The notes beneath the pieces were generated by a model. The model was not told where the DNA came from. It saw only the letters and a program-made list of their open reading frames with translations, and searched no databases. Of a DNA stretch of 64,000 bases, positions 22,991 through 34,200 are shown piece after piece. The DNA is from Tiliqua scincoides (Eukaryota > Chordata > Lepidosauria > Squamata > Scincidae). The position numbers and the translations under genes were made by a program. Numbering within the stretch: position 1 is the first letter of the stretch; each line of letters starts with the position of its first letter. The DNA lies in contig NC_089822.1 of assembly GCF_035046505.1 (NCBI RefSeq), positions 1-64,000 on the forward strand. Direction: 5' to 3'.

Positions 22991-23628
22991 TCCATGTTTT
23001 CTCACCCTCCTTGATCTAGACACTCCTGCTGATATCAATACTCAGATACTGCACATACTTCAGACTCTTTTAGCTGCTTTGGTCTCAAACAGAGATAAGA
23101 TGCAACAATTTACTAAACATAGGAAACTTAAAACATTGTAAGAATAGCAGTTCATGCAGTGCAATATTGGAATAGAGGCAATTTGCTAGCTTTAAACCTG
23201 TACACAGACATTGATTTACAACAGACAATAAACAACAATAATACATTTTTGGGGGGAAGGGGGCTTCCTGTATTCTTATCTAACCTCCTCAAAATACAAT
23301 TGCGCGATTTGGTCCCTCTCACTGTTCCTCAAAACAGTGCTGTTCCCATCTTCTCTAACTGGTCTTAAAGTTCTAACTCTACCTAAAGGGTAGGAGTAAA
23401 ATTGATTGCTTCTTATGTGTGACTTCTGCCAAAATGCCATGAAGGCACTCTGTACAGATATTGTTCTTCTTGAGAAGGTAACAGGCCAAGCTTGTCTCAT
23501 AGCATATTACTGTATGATTCCTCTTTAGATTTTAGAAAATACAGTCAATTGTTTTGAGAGAGATATGCCACTTGCTTGGCCATGTCTGGTACTCTTCCTT
23601 TGGTCAGGCCATGTGGCTCTTAATTCCA

Positions 23629-23630
<2 letters not shown>

Positions 23631-23687
<57 letters not shown>
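23631..23687. repeat. (CT)n microsatellite
   Basis: About 28 uninterrupted CT units inside the ERV interior. It produces spurious Leu-Ser or Arg-Glu open frames on the two strands. Confidence 0.95.
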
Positions 23688-23689
<2 letters not shown>

Positions 23690-26349
23690 TGGACTGTTCA
23701 ACCTTAAAGGGCTGGTGTTGTTACAGAACTCTGTACATGGCTTGCTTGTTAGTTGGTTTGCTGTACCAATTAGAGAAGAGGCAATAACATTTAAAACATT
23801 CTTCACAGAGAAAGTAAACAGGTTGTCCAGAGCTACCTCTGATTGAGTGCAATTTCTTACAATAAAGGCAGAGGAAAACTGGAACAAATCATGAACTTTA
23901 CACACTACAGTCAGCCAAATCTGATTTTTTTCTTCAACTTTTGCTTTTGTTTCTTTTCTTATTCACGACTCTTTTGATTCCCTGGGAGCTGGAGAGAACC
24001 TGGGTTTTTCCTTCAAGGGGGACACAAGTTGATACTGCTAATACTTGCACAGCTTGTTCCTTTTTTTCCCCCTTAACATATAAGTAGAATTAAAAGAATG
24101 CAAAATATTAATTGCACCACAATAGTTATTACAATGGGGTAAAATCCTAACATTAAGAGATTATTTACTGAGGGACTGTAACCCTTGAAAATATCCATTT
24201 TGATGATGGGGGTGTGTGTGAAAAGAAAACACATTGGATACGAGTACTCTTACATGTTTAAAAACAGGGAAAAAAGAACCTTGGTACCAAAAATGATAAT
24301 GAGCTCAATATACAAAAATAATAAAAATGTTGCAACAAATATCAGGCCTGTCAAAAAAAGGAAGTCTACAACCATGTGGGCTTCAGATAGACTTCACTAT
24401 AAGTCAAAAACAAACAGCAGCAAAGACAGTCAAAGCGCTTCTTTCATACTACACACACATACAACAAACATATAGAGCATTATAGTATTTGTATGTATAC
24501 AAGCAGAGAACATAAGTAGAATTAAGGGAACTAAACTAAACCAAACTAAAATATATACAGATATAGGGGTCAGGGCTTAGATCCTGTAAAGGAAATGAGA
24601 TTAAGTAAATTTGTCCTCTGGAGGGCAAGTGCTTTTTTCTTTGTCTTTACTTGTTGCTGAAGCAAAAAAGGGTTAAAACAAAAGATAGCCATTGCAAAGT
24701 TAGGCATTAGAGGCTTTTCTTTGTTGGCTACTATTTTGCACTCTGTGCATGCCTTGAGGCACAAAGGTTAGGAGGGTTTCTCTGGCTTTCCTTTCTCTTG
24801 GGTGGGGGGAACACACAGACTTCCTGCATTGCATACCTGTGAAATCCAAAAGTTATTAAGAATGATTAAAGGTTGTATTTAAAGAGAAACACACTTTTGA
24901 CAACTGTCTAGGTTGGTTGCAGCTGCAATTAGTCTTTTTTAGTTACCTAAATAGGTAGGAAGCAAATCATGGTTATTATTGTAGCTGGAGACTATACTTT
25001 AGGGTCTCCCTAAATCACCCTAAGCATTTTTAGCTTGTATTCTGGCCCCTAGGGTCTCATTGACTCAGTTTTGCTGATCTATGTAATGGGCACATATATT
25101 GTCTTGCAGGCTGTGTTTCTAAGCAAACACGCAGTGTAGTTTGCTCTTAAGTAAGTGCATTAAAAACAAAAAACACTAAGTTCAAATGAGTCTGACCCTG
25201 AGCACCCATGAATAAGACAGCAAATTGTATCTTGTCTCCCAGACAAGGGAAGGCATAACACATCATATAAAATTGCCAAGCAGATAGAAGGGAGGGATGG
25301 CAGGAACACTGATGGGAAGGGGTGGGCAAGCAGAACACTGAGTACATTGGAGGAGGAAAGGGAGGGTGCCTTGTTGGAAGGAAGGGGGTGCAGGATAGGT
25401 AGGAGGGGGTGTGGTTGGAGCCTCAGCCACTAAATCTGCACAGCACAAGGCTTACAGGTTCTACATCTTAAACATTCAATCCTACATTTCTTTAAGAGCT
25501 CAGATCTATTTCTTAGGGGAATAAACAATTGCAAAGATTCAATGTCAAATGCCTTCCCCACTTCCTGAAACGACTGAGACAGGGTTAACAACATATGGAA
25601 ATTGAGAGTACCTTCTGCCCGCCATTGAAATTCCGAGCTGGCCCATTCAGAAACACACCTCCCAATCAGACCCTTCTTAATGGTAGGGTTTCCCCTTCCC
25701 AGGGACTCAAAGTTATCCAAAATACATTTCAAAGGGTTTCTTTCTTCAGGCTCAGGCTCTAACTGCCCCATCTTAATTGTCACAGGCTGGGAGTCTGGTC
25801 TCAGCAGGACCAGCTGCCCAAAACAGTGACTCACTCAGGCCAGTCCTTCAAAATCTCGGGGTTTGCTGCCTTGACACACGCACACTCATGTTCTCATTCA
25901 TGTCTCAGTCACACAACACTCAGTCAGACAGAGACCCATGTGGCCTTGCTCTGAAACCACGGAGATGGGCACACACACACACAACACAGCAATATGTACA
26001 ATGATATGAGCACAATCAGCAATATGTACAGTAGTCTAAACACAATCACCCTCCTCACTGAGGCCCCACACTAGGACCTCCCTTCAACCAGGGTTCCCAC
26101 ACTAGGTTCCCACAGAGAATTCTCACTTAAGTGCACTGTACTTCCCGCGGGTGAAGTCCCGTCCTCCTGGGCTCTTTCTTGCGCAGAAGGAGACGGTCAG
26201 ATCCAGGGACAACCCAGCACCAGGACGCACAACAAAGGGTGTGGGAGCCGACTCACTTTACCTTCTGGTGGTGTGCTGTTCTCTGCCGTACTTCGCCTCG
26301 ATTCTCGCAGAGCCTTGCCTTCCAATCTGAAGTCACGGCACCAGAAAAC

Positions 26350-26909
26350 TGATCCCGAATGGGCACACTGTTAGTTTGGATTTTGGAGCGGCAAACAACA
26401 GACAGGAGAATTCAGAGGACTTCTGACGTTTACTTGTGTGCAAACGGAACCCCCACACACACAGGTGGAGGACCCCGAAGAGTTACAATGATGCAGGTTT
26501 TATAGGGCATTCTAGATAGGGGAGGGGGTACAAGAGCACACAGACAAGAACATCCATGGGAAAAATAACACACATAAACAGACAGGAAAACAAAGTTGGC
26601 ATTTGTTATCAGTTCAGGATGTTGATTTGAGAAGGGCAATTCGATATCCATTACAGAGGATCTGGTAATCTATCACATCCCCTTTCCCCTAACTCTTTCA
26701 CCCTGCATCCTTATTTGTTTATTGCCACTGTTTATTGCTTTCTTTTCACCTTGGGGGCCTATACTGGGTTTATCCTGCAGCCAGCTTGTTTTCTGAGATG
26801 GACATTAGATGCTGGATGGTAACACTCTTGGACAAGGGTCAGAGAGGGGCACACAAAGGATTTGGGCCTTGTGGGTATTTCAATATTGTGAGCTGGGCAT
26901 TTGGGGACA
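26350..26909 (-). repeat. 5' LTR of the ERV fossil
   Basis: About 560 bp. On the minus strand it starts TGTCCCCAAATGCCCAGC and ends ATTCGGGATCA. It matches the segment at 20177-20858 through blocks such as GTTAGTTTGGATTTTGGAGC and GGTGGAGGACCCCGAAGA. The boundaries are where the two copies stop matching. Confidence 0.75.
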
Positions 26910-28289
26910 GTTCTCTTTGCCTGCTGCCTACAAACCCATTCAGACCTGTCTATTTGATACTGAAAAAGAACCAACAAGCTGCAGCCCTTAAATCATGTTC
27001 CCCTTCACATCTTAGGCTTACTGGTCCCTCTGATTGTGGTTCAAGCTACCTTTCTTTTTTCCTTTCTCCTCAAGGTTTGCAGAGCCTTTCCATTGGCCAG
27101 ATTTAATGTCATGCCAATGAATGTTTTGGGTGCCAAATTCAATAGGTCTTTAGAGAGTTCTCAGGCTTGTCCTTGAAACTTAACCACAATTGAAACCTTG
27201 ACTCAGGTGCTGCTTTGCTGCCCTCACTAGACTGATCTGTGCCACCAACTTTTATCCCCATTTCTGCAGAATTCTCACAGAACTGATACTGACACCCTTT
27301 GTGGGACGGGAGAAACAAGCCCTGTGCGCTTTGTGGACCAAGATATTTGTATTTTGTGTTGACCACGCGCAAATTTTTCTAGCTTTGCTCCCTGTATGTT
27401 GGACTTCAGCATGACTGTTTTTTATGCCTGGCTGTTTGCTTTGCCTTGTTTGAAGTTTTTATGCATCTTGCCCGTGTCTGTGTGCATTCCATGTGGCCCA
27501 TTGCCCACCTTTCCTGGCAATTGCTTTATGCCAATAAAGGTCTCAGTCAATCCTTAATGCCCCTGTGGAAGCAGGCACCCCACACACCCCATGTGTCAGA
27601 CCCCAGCCTGCTCTGGTGCAGAAGGACCTGGAACACAGCTGGTTGGTCACTATGCCGACCAACAAGACTCTTGTTGCCTTGGAAACCCTTCCTTCCTTCC
27701 TGAGGCCACCGCAGCAGGATTTCCCAGCTCTGCAGGGCTGCTGTGTGAGGAGCAGCCTGCCCAGGTAGGGGAGCTCTGAGTCAGGACTTCCCACCCCAAC
27801 TGTCCAACAGACCTTTCCATGCCAGCCTGTCTCACCACATCCAGTGCCCCTTACTTCTGTCTGGAGTGCCTGCTCAGGGCCATGGTCTTTGCTGCCAGGG
27901 GGCTGTGGCTCTGCCCTGCTGCCCAGCACATGCATCTGCCTGCACCTCCAGCTCAGAGGATCCCATGCAGAGGGCGCAGAGAGCCTCCTTCTTCTGCCCG
28001 AGGCTTTGGAGAGCCACTTGCTCCCTCCCCGGCAGAGGAGGCAGTCCTGGGCTTGACGGGGCAGTAGTCTGACTCACTGGAGAAGGCAGTGGCTTCCTGT
28101 TCAGGGTATGCTGCTCCTGTGGGCATGGGAGTGCAGTGCCACAGCAAATGGGGCCCGCCCCTCCTCTTGTCCTCTTTGGCAGCTGCTATCTCTGCCCTCC
28201 CCTGCCTGAACTCCAGCCCTGTTGCCAAGCAAGGACAACATGCACTGCCTTCCAGTGACGTGCCTTCTCTGTGTTCCAGCTGAGGAATC
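26910..28289. other. Region upstream of FAM221B coding start
   Basis: No coding exon is recognised. A splice acceptor (TTCTCTGTGTTCCAG) ends at about 28279, ten bases before the FAM221B ATG. The 5' UTR therefore probably begins in an unseen upstream exon in this stretch. An AATAAA occurs near 27533 with no gene to attach it to. Confidence 0.5.
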
Positions 28290-31200
28290 ATGGAAGAATC
28301 GGCCACTGAAGATGTGCCAGAGGGGACCTCGTCTCCATCTTCAGTCATGGAGGAGGAAGCTTTGAGGACCTCTTCCACAGCCCGAGAGGTGGAGGAGGAG
28401 GAGGTGATTCTGCCTACATCCACAGAGGGGGAAGAGGACACGATCGAGCCAATGTCCACATCTGTGGATGGAGAGGAGGACCTCAAGGACACGTCCCTCC
28501 CACCCTCAGAGTGGGAGACCTCTGAGCTGCTGGCTCCACAGGAGGAGAGCCCAAGCGGAACGTCTTCTCCCACTCTGGAGGGCTCTGAGAACCTCTCCTC
28601 ATCCACGCCCTCCTCTCTGCCAACATCCCCTCTCTCCTGGAAGATGCCCCAAGAAGGGATGCAGCCCATCGAGGAAGGAGACCTCAGTGAGGCGAGGCAA
28701 GAGACCAGCCTGGCAGGGGAGAGCTCCAGCTCCCAGCCCCAGAGGAGCCTGGTGGTGGCACCAAAGAATGCCAAGAAGAAAGCGGTGGCTAAGAAAGGAG
28801 CTCTAAGTATGTTGAGCCCAGAAGAGGCCAGAGGGGGCAGCTTTGCCCTGAGGGAGGGAGCAGTGGGGCCCTTGGGTTGCTAGGCCCAGTGCAAGGAGGA
28901 GGGGGACTTCTGGTAGAGTGTCCCTGTGTCCAAGCAGAAGGTGGAGCAGGGGTAGGGAGATACAGGGACAGAGGGCAGACCTTCCGGAGCTCTGAGACCA
29001 CCAGCTCCCATGCAGCGGGGCATGGAGGCTTGTCTTGCAGAGGGTCTGCGAGAAGGAAGGAGCAGGAGGGAAGTAGCACACCTTCCTCCAGCATGTTCCA
29101 CTGTAATGTTCAAGATCAGACCAGAGACTCTGCCTGATCTCGGGGTGATAGTGGAATTCTGTCCAGTCCCATGCTGGACAGAAATCAGGGAGGGAGAGGG
29201 GAAGAAGGGGGCACAATATAGGGAGGAAGGGTCGTCTTTAAGCGTAAGGTACTCAAGAGATATCAGATGGAAAGGAAAGGAGTGTGAAGGAGGCAAACAA
29301 AGCCCTTTGAAGGACAGTGTCTGTAAGTCTCAGGCCCTGCCAGGCCGCTCCCTTGCTCTGGCCCCTCCCTCAGTCTCCCCCGAGGTTCAGCAGAGTCTGG
29401 GCTGGAGCACTATGGAAGGACGATCGTCTCCCAGTTTGTTCTTGTGCAGGAAAGCAATTGCAGTGCCGGGAAGAGAACTATGAAGGTCAATTGCGTCATG
29501 CAGTATATTTTCATGTATTTAAATTTTAGATCCTTCTCATAATATTTGTCCCGGTGGCTTTGTGACTGTGCCTTATTTTGCAGCATCTTGTGTTGCATGA
29601 ATGGTCTTGAGCAGTGTTTCTCAGTCAGTGGTATGTGAGATGGTGCCTGGTGGTACTGATGGGACCTCCACACCCCACCACCTGGCAGTGAGACCAGCAA
29701 CACTAACCCCTGCTAATTGGGTAAGAGGCACTTTTTCAAGTGGGTGCTCCTTTTTTTAGCAGGGGGAGAGTAACTGGCCCACCTCACCCCAGCACTGTCT
29801 GTTCTAGTGGCTGTCTGCTGGTATTCATTTGCATCTTTTTAGATTGTGAGCCCTTTTGGGACAGGGAGCCATTTAGTTATTTGATTTTTCTCTGTAAACC
29901 GCTTTGTGAACTTTTAGTTGAAAAGCGGTATATAAATACTGTTAATAATAATTTGATAATAACATGATAGGAGGCTTGGCTTGGTGGGCAGAGCTCCAGT
30001 GCATGCTTTTCGTGCTCAGAAAAGCCCTTCCCAGTGAAAAGCCTCTTACCAGTGTTTGTTACATTGTGTCTGGCCTCCCAATCCAGAAGTAACTGGTGAT
30101 TACATCATCGCCAGTTACTTCCAATGATACTTCCAATAAGTGGACCATACAAAGTCGTATGGTGGGGGAGAAACATTGAGGAACACTGGCCTTGAGTCCT
30201 TGTGGAAGATGGGCTGTTAGTCCATGTGGACCAGTGGTACGGGTACCACCAGTGGTACTTGAGGTGGTGTCTGCTGGTGCTTGTTGGACCCCTGGATACC
30301 TGCTGCCTGGAAGCAAGACCAGGAACAGGGCACAACTCCAAAGCATGCTTTCCCACTCTTGAAAAAGCTCTCCCATACATCCACATCTGGCCTCCCAACC
30401 CAGAAGTAGCTGGGGATGAGGTTATTGCCAGTTACTTCTGGTGGTACCTCAGCTAGGTGGGCCATGTGAAGTGGTAGGGAAGAGGACAAACATTGAGAAA
30501 CACTGATGTAGACCATTTAATCCTGGGGCTGCACATTGGCTATCACCTGCAAGGCACAGAGAATGTGGACACTGGGCTGGGGCAGGAACAAGGTGCTCTC
30601 TGTGTGTGGAAGGCCAGGAAATAGAGAGTGGGTCTAAGTAGGCAGTTTTGAGAATGGAGAAGGGTGGAGAGTGTATGTCCCAGGATCGGTCTTGGGACCA
30701 GAACTTTTCCACTTGTGCTTAAATGACCTGGAGTTGGGGCTAAGCAGCGAGGTGGCTGTGTTTGCAGGTGACAGCAAACTTTTCTGGGTGGTGAACTTCA
30801 GAAGGGATTGTAGAGAGCCCCAGAAGGATCTCTCCAAACTGGGAGAATGCGTGGCAAAATGGCAGATGTCAAGTGATGCACATTGGAGTAAGAAATCAAA
30901 AGTTAATATATGCTGATGGGTTCCAAGCTGTTGGTGACAGATCAGGCGAGAGAGATCTTGGGGTGCTGGTGGGCAGCTCGATGAAAGCATCAACCCAGGA
31001 TGTGGCAGCCAGATGTCTTTACAAAGGAATCGGACAAACTTATGGAGGAAAAGCCCATTGCAGGCTACGAGCCATGATGAGTATATGCAAGCTCTGAGTT
31101 TTAGAGGGTCTCTGAATGCCAGGTGCAAGGGAGTAACAACAGGATACTTTGTATGCCAGCAGGGGAAGCATGGCAGAATTGGCCACTGAAGATTTGCCAG

Positions 31201-34200
31201 AGGGGACCTTGTCCCCATCTTCAGTTGACCTGTTGCCTTCTCACAGAGCCATCTGGGGGGCCATTGTGAGATCCAAGAAGCTGGACTAGGTGGGCCCCCT
31301 TTGGCCTGATCCAGCAGGGCAGCACAAATGAGAATTTACAGGAAAGCACCACATGGAGGGTGGTCCTGGTGGCTTTGGATAATTGCAACTATATGTGATT
31401 TGTGGCACAGATTGGTGCACTGGGCCCAAGGGCCTGGCTTTCTGCCTGCTCCCATGGACTGGCTCCTGACCTTGGGCCTCTCTGCTCTCAGACTACACAG
31501 TGAGGCCGGTGGTGCCAGCTGAGAAGGCGGAGCTACTGTCCGTGGCCAAAGCGATGCATCGGGAGAACTTTGCCAAGAATGTCAAGGCTCTTTTCCACCT
31601 GGAGAAGGAGGCAGCCATGAAGTCCATCGAGACAGGTGTGGGGGGTACCAGGCTGGGCAGGGAGATGCAGCCGAGTGGTCCTCCTGGAGGCCAGCCAGGC
31701 TCCCCCTCCCATAGGGCTCGTGCCTGCTTCTGTTTGTGCATGAGAGAGAGAGAGAGAGAGAGAGATGCTGGGCCTTTGCTTTGGCTGGTCAAGTTAAAGG
31801 GAGAGGAAGGAATTCTTAACACCCTCACGGAACTGCAGTTTCCAGGATTCTTTGGGGATGACCATGACCCTCGGCCCAGTTTCCACCACTGCAGAGCCTG
31901 CAGGACCCTCTTTTCTCTTTTCCCAGGTAAGGCATACGAGGCCCACAGATGCCAGCTGTGCCAGTGACACGCCCCGCAGTGTAGCTATCACCAAAGGCTA
32001 GACTTGCCAAGGAGGTAATCCCAGTCACTGAGACTTGGTGTGTGGCCATAGCTGCCCACGGTGGGCCCATCTAGCTCAGCATCACCTGCCCTGCCCATTG
32101 GTGGCTCCCCAGGATTTGAGACCTGGGCCTTTTCCCTCCCTGGAGGCACTGCTGCCAGGGAGCACCTGGGAGGATTTTCTGCCGGCAAGATGGCTCCATC
32201 CACTGAGCCACAGCCCCTCCCAGAGTGACACAAATACTGCAGCTCTCTTACCCATGCTTGGCAGTGAGTTGCACGAACATCAAGGGTGTTTCTTGCCAGG
32301 CAAATGCGGTGAGAAGGTGGGCGCAAGCAGGGAGGGAGGCAGCAGCCACTCCTTGGCCTGACCTCCCTGCACCAGCTGCCCTGCGATGCTGCCACCTCTC
32401 TCCTGCACTGCAAAGCCAACTTCCTGGAGCAGAGGCCTCCACCTGGCCCCCTAAAACCAGGGCTGCAGCTTTTCCAGACGTGGGGCACAAAGGCTTCTGG
32501 TCATGTGACTCCTGGATGCCCCTCTGAAGTGCCTCCCTGAATTTTCCCTTGGCAGTTGGGGTGACCTACCTGGCCTTTGTGGCAGGAGGCTGTGTTTCCA
32601 CCTCTACAGTTGCAGGTTCATGGGGGGGGGCAGCGCTGACCCCACTGCAGGAATAACCCGGGCACCAGCTGGGCGGGTCAACCATCCTTTTAGGGTGCTA
32701 TGCTACCAAAACAGCTGTGCGCTCCTTCCACATCCTCACCATGTGGAGCCGTGGACTGCCGGACTCTGGCTGTGCCTTGCGGCTGCTCCACGTCCCAAGG
32801 TTCTGGCTGCGCTGACCGTATCGGACAGGCCAGGCAGGAAAAGGGAAGGTGAGGGAGCAGCAACAGGCAGTAGAGACCAGGTGAGGAAGGAAACGGGGCT
32901 GAGGAGGACTTTGCAGAGGTGCTGCCTATGCAAGGTGTGCTGCGCAATGCGATGCAGAAGGCAGGCATGTTGCCACCTGACCAAGCAAGCCTCTTCTTCC
33001 TCTTGGGCTCACTGCAGAACATCAGGCTGAAGTGTCTCCCTCCCCACAGGTCTCTACATTGGGTGGCGCTGCCCCGAGTACCTGTGGGACTGCTTCCGTG
33101 TGGGGGATGAGTCCAAGTGTTTCTGCGGCCATCTGTTGAAGCAGCACCAGGTTTATGTGGGTAGGTCGTGGGGGATGGGAGGGTGCTGCCAAGGCAGCAT
33201 AAGTGGCCCCCAATAGAGGCTGGATGAGACCAAGGTCTGCTAGTCCCACTCTTCGTCTGCACATGAGACTGACTGCCACCCCATCATTCTGCCCTGGCAC
33301 CTGGAGTGCAGGAGTACCTTTACCAGACACAGTGGCTTCCCCTATGGTCATAGCTGAACACCTATGAAGGATGCACCTGCCCTGTACTTGCCCGTCCTGT
33401 GCATTTGCCACCCTGCAGAAACCTCCAGCATGGTCCTGAGTGAAAGACCTGAAGGGCTGGGGGACACTTGCGGCCAGCTAGCTAGTGGTTGAACAATGTC
33501 ATGGCAGGGCCCAAACCCACTGATTGCCACCTGCCCCGCTACCCCTTCTCCCTGCCAGGATTCCCCATCACCCACTCGCCCACCCACGTTTTTGCTTTTT
33601 GGTTTTAACTCCCTTGCTGCAGAACATCCATTAGTCGCTCAAAGACCTTCAGATTTCCTGGGTCTATTATGTACCCTTCCACGACCTTCTGTTGCCACCA
33701 AAGCCTGCAGTTGTACAACCCCCCCCCCCCCAATTTGTAGTTTCATACTGCCAAATGACACCGTGGGAGACTGGAATGCAGAAGAAATGCCCTTGATGTC
33801 GCAAAGGGACACAACTCTGGCAAAATAAATGCAAGCCAACAAGTGATGCCAAAAGGGAACATTTGGAGACCTGTCAGGGAGGCAGCTGGGCCCTGATATA
33901 ACCAGGAGATAAGACAGAGAAGCTGAATGCTCTCTTGGCATCCTGCTTCCCTACAGAAGGGCAGATGCAGCTGAAGCCATCATGAAGGGACTGGGCTGCA
34001 GCAGCCTCCTTCTTTGCGGGTTGAAACTGCTGTACTTATATCCTACCTTTCCTTCCATGAGACTGGGGTGCCTGAAAGGACTGGGATAGCTGAAAGGCAG
34101 CTATCAACAAGATGAATTACATGCAATGAAAGAAAATGGTTTGCCTGCCCCTAACCCAGTAAGGCTGCAGCATTGGGGGCTTTTTTGGCCTAACAGTAAG

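Larger units (their letters stand above)
20177..26909 (-). mobile_element. Endogenous retrovirus fossil, ERV1 (gammaretrovirus-like), minus strand, broken
   Basis: Two related LTR-type segments in the same orientation flank about 5.5 kb. On the minus strand the order is 5' LTR (26909-26350), a primer-binding-site-like segment resembling tRNA-His use (26343-26330), a matrix-like gag start (about 25771-25430), and an envelope membrane-anchor-like stretch (about 21050-20876). A purine-rich tract (20875-20859) and the 3' LTR (20858-20177) follow. A CR1 fragment (22480-22990) and a long (CT)n tract (23631-23687) interrupt the interior, which is otherwise mostly unrecognisable. The copy is clearly broken, with many breaks. 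By eye the LTRs differ by very roughly 5-10 percent outside indels, suggesting an old but not ancient insertion. No clear flanking duplication is seen. Confidence 0.75.

Noticed and set aside
23554-23905. Leu/Ser and Arg/Glu repeat proteins at the (CT)n tract
   Set aside because: Pure microsatellite translation inside an ERV fossil.
27533-27538. AATAAA near 27.5 kb as the end of an unseen gene
   Set aside because: No upstream exon with coding similarity could be found; the hexamer alone is not evidence.
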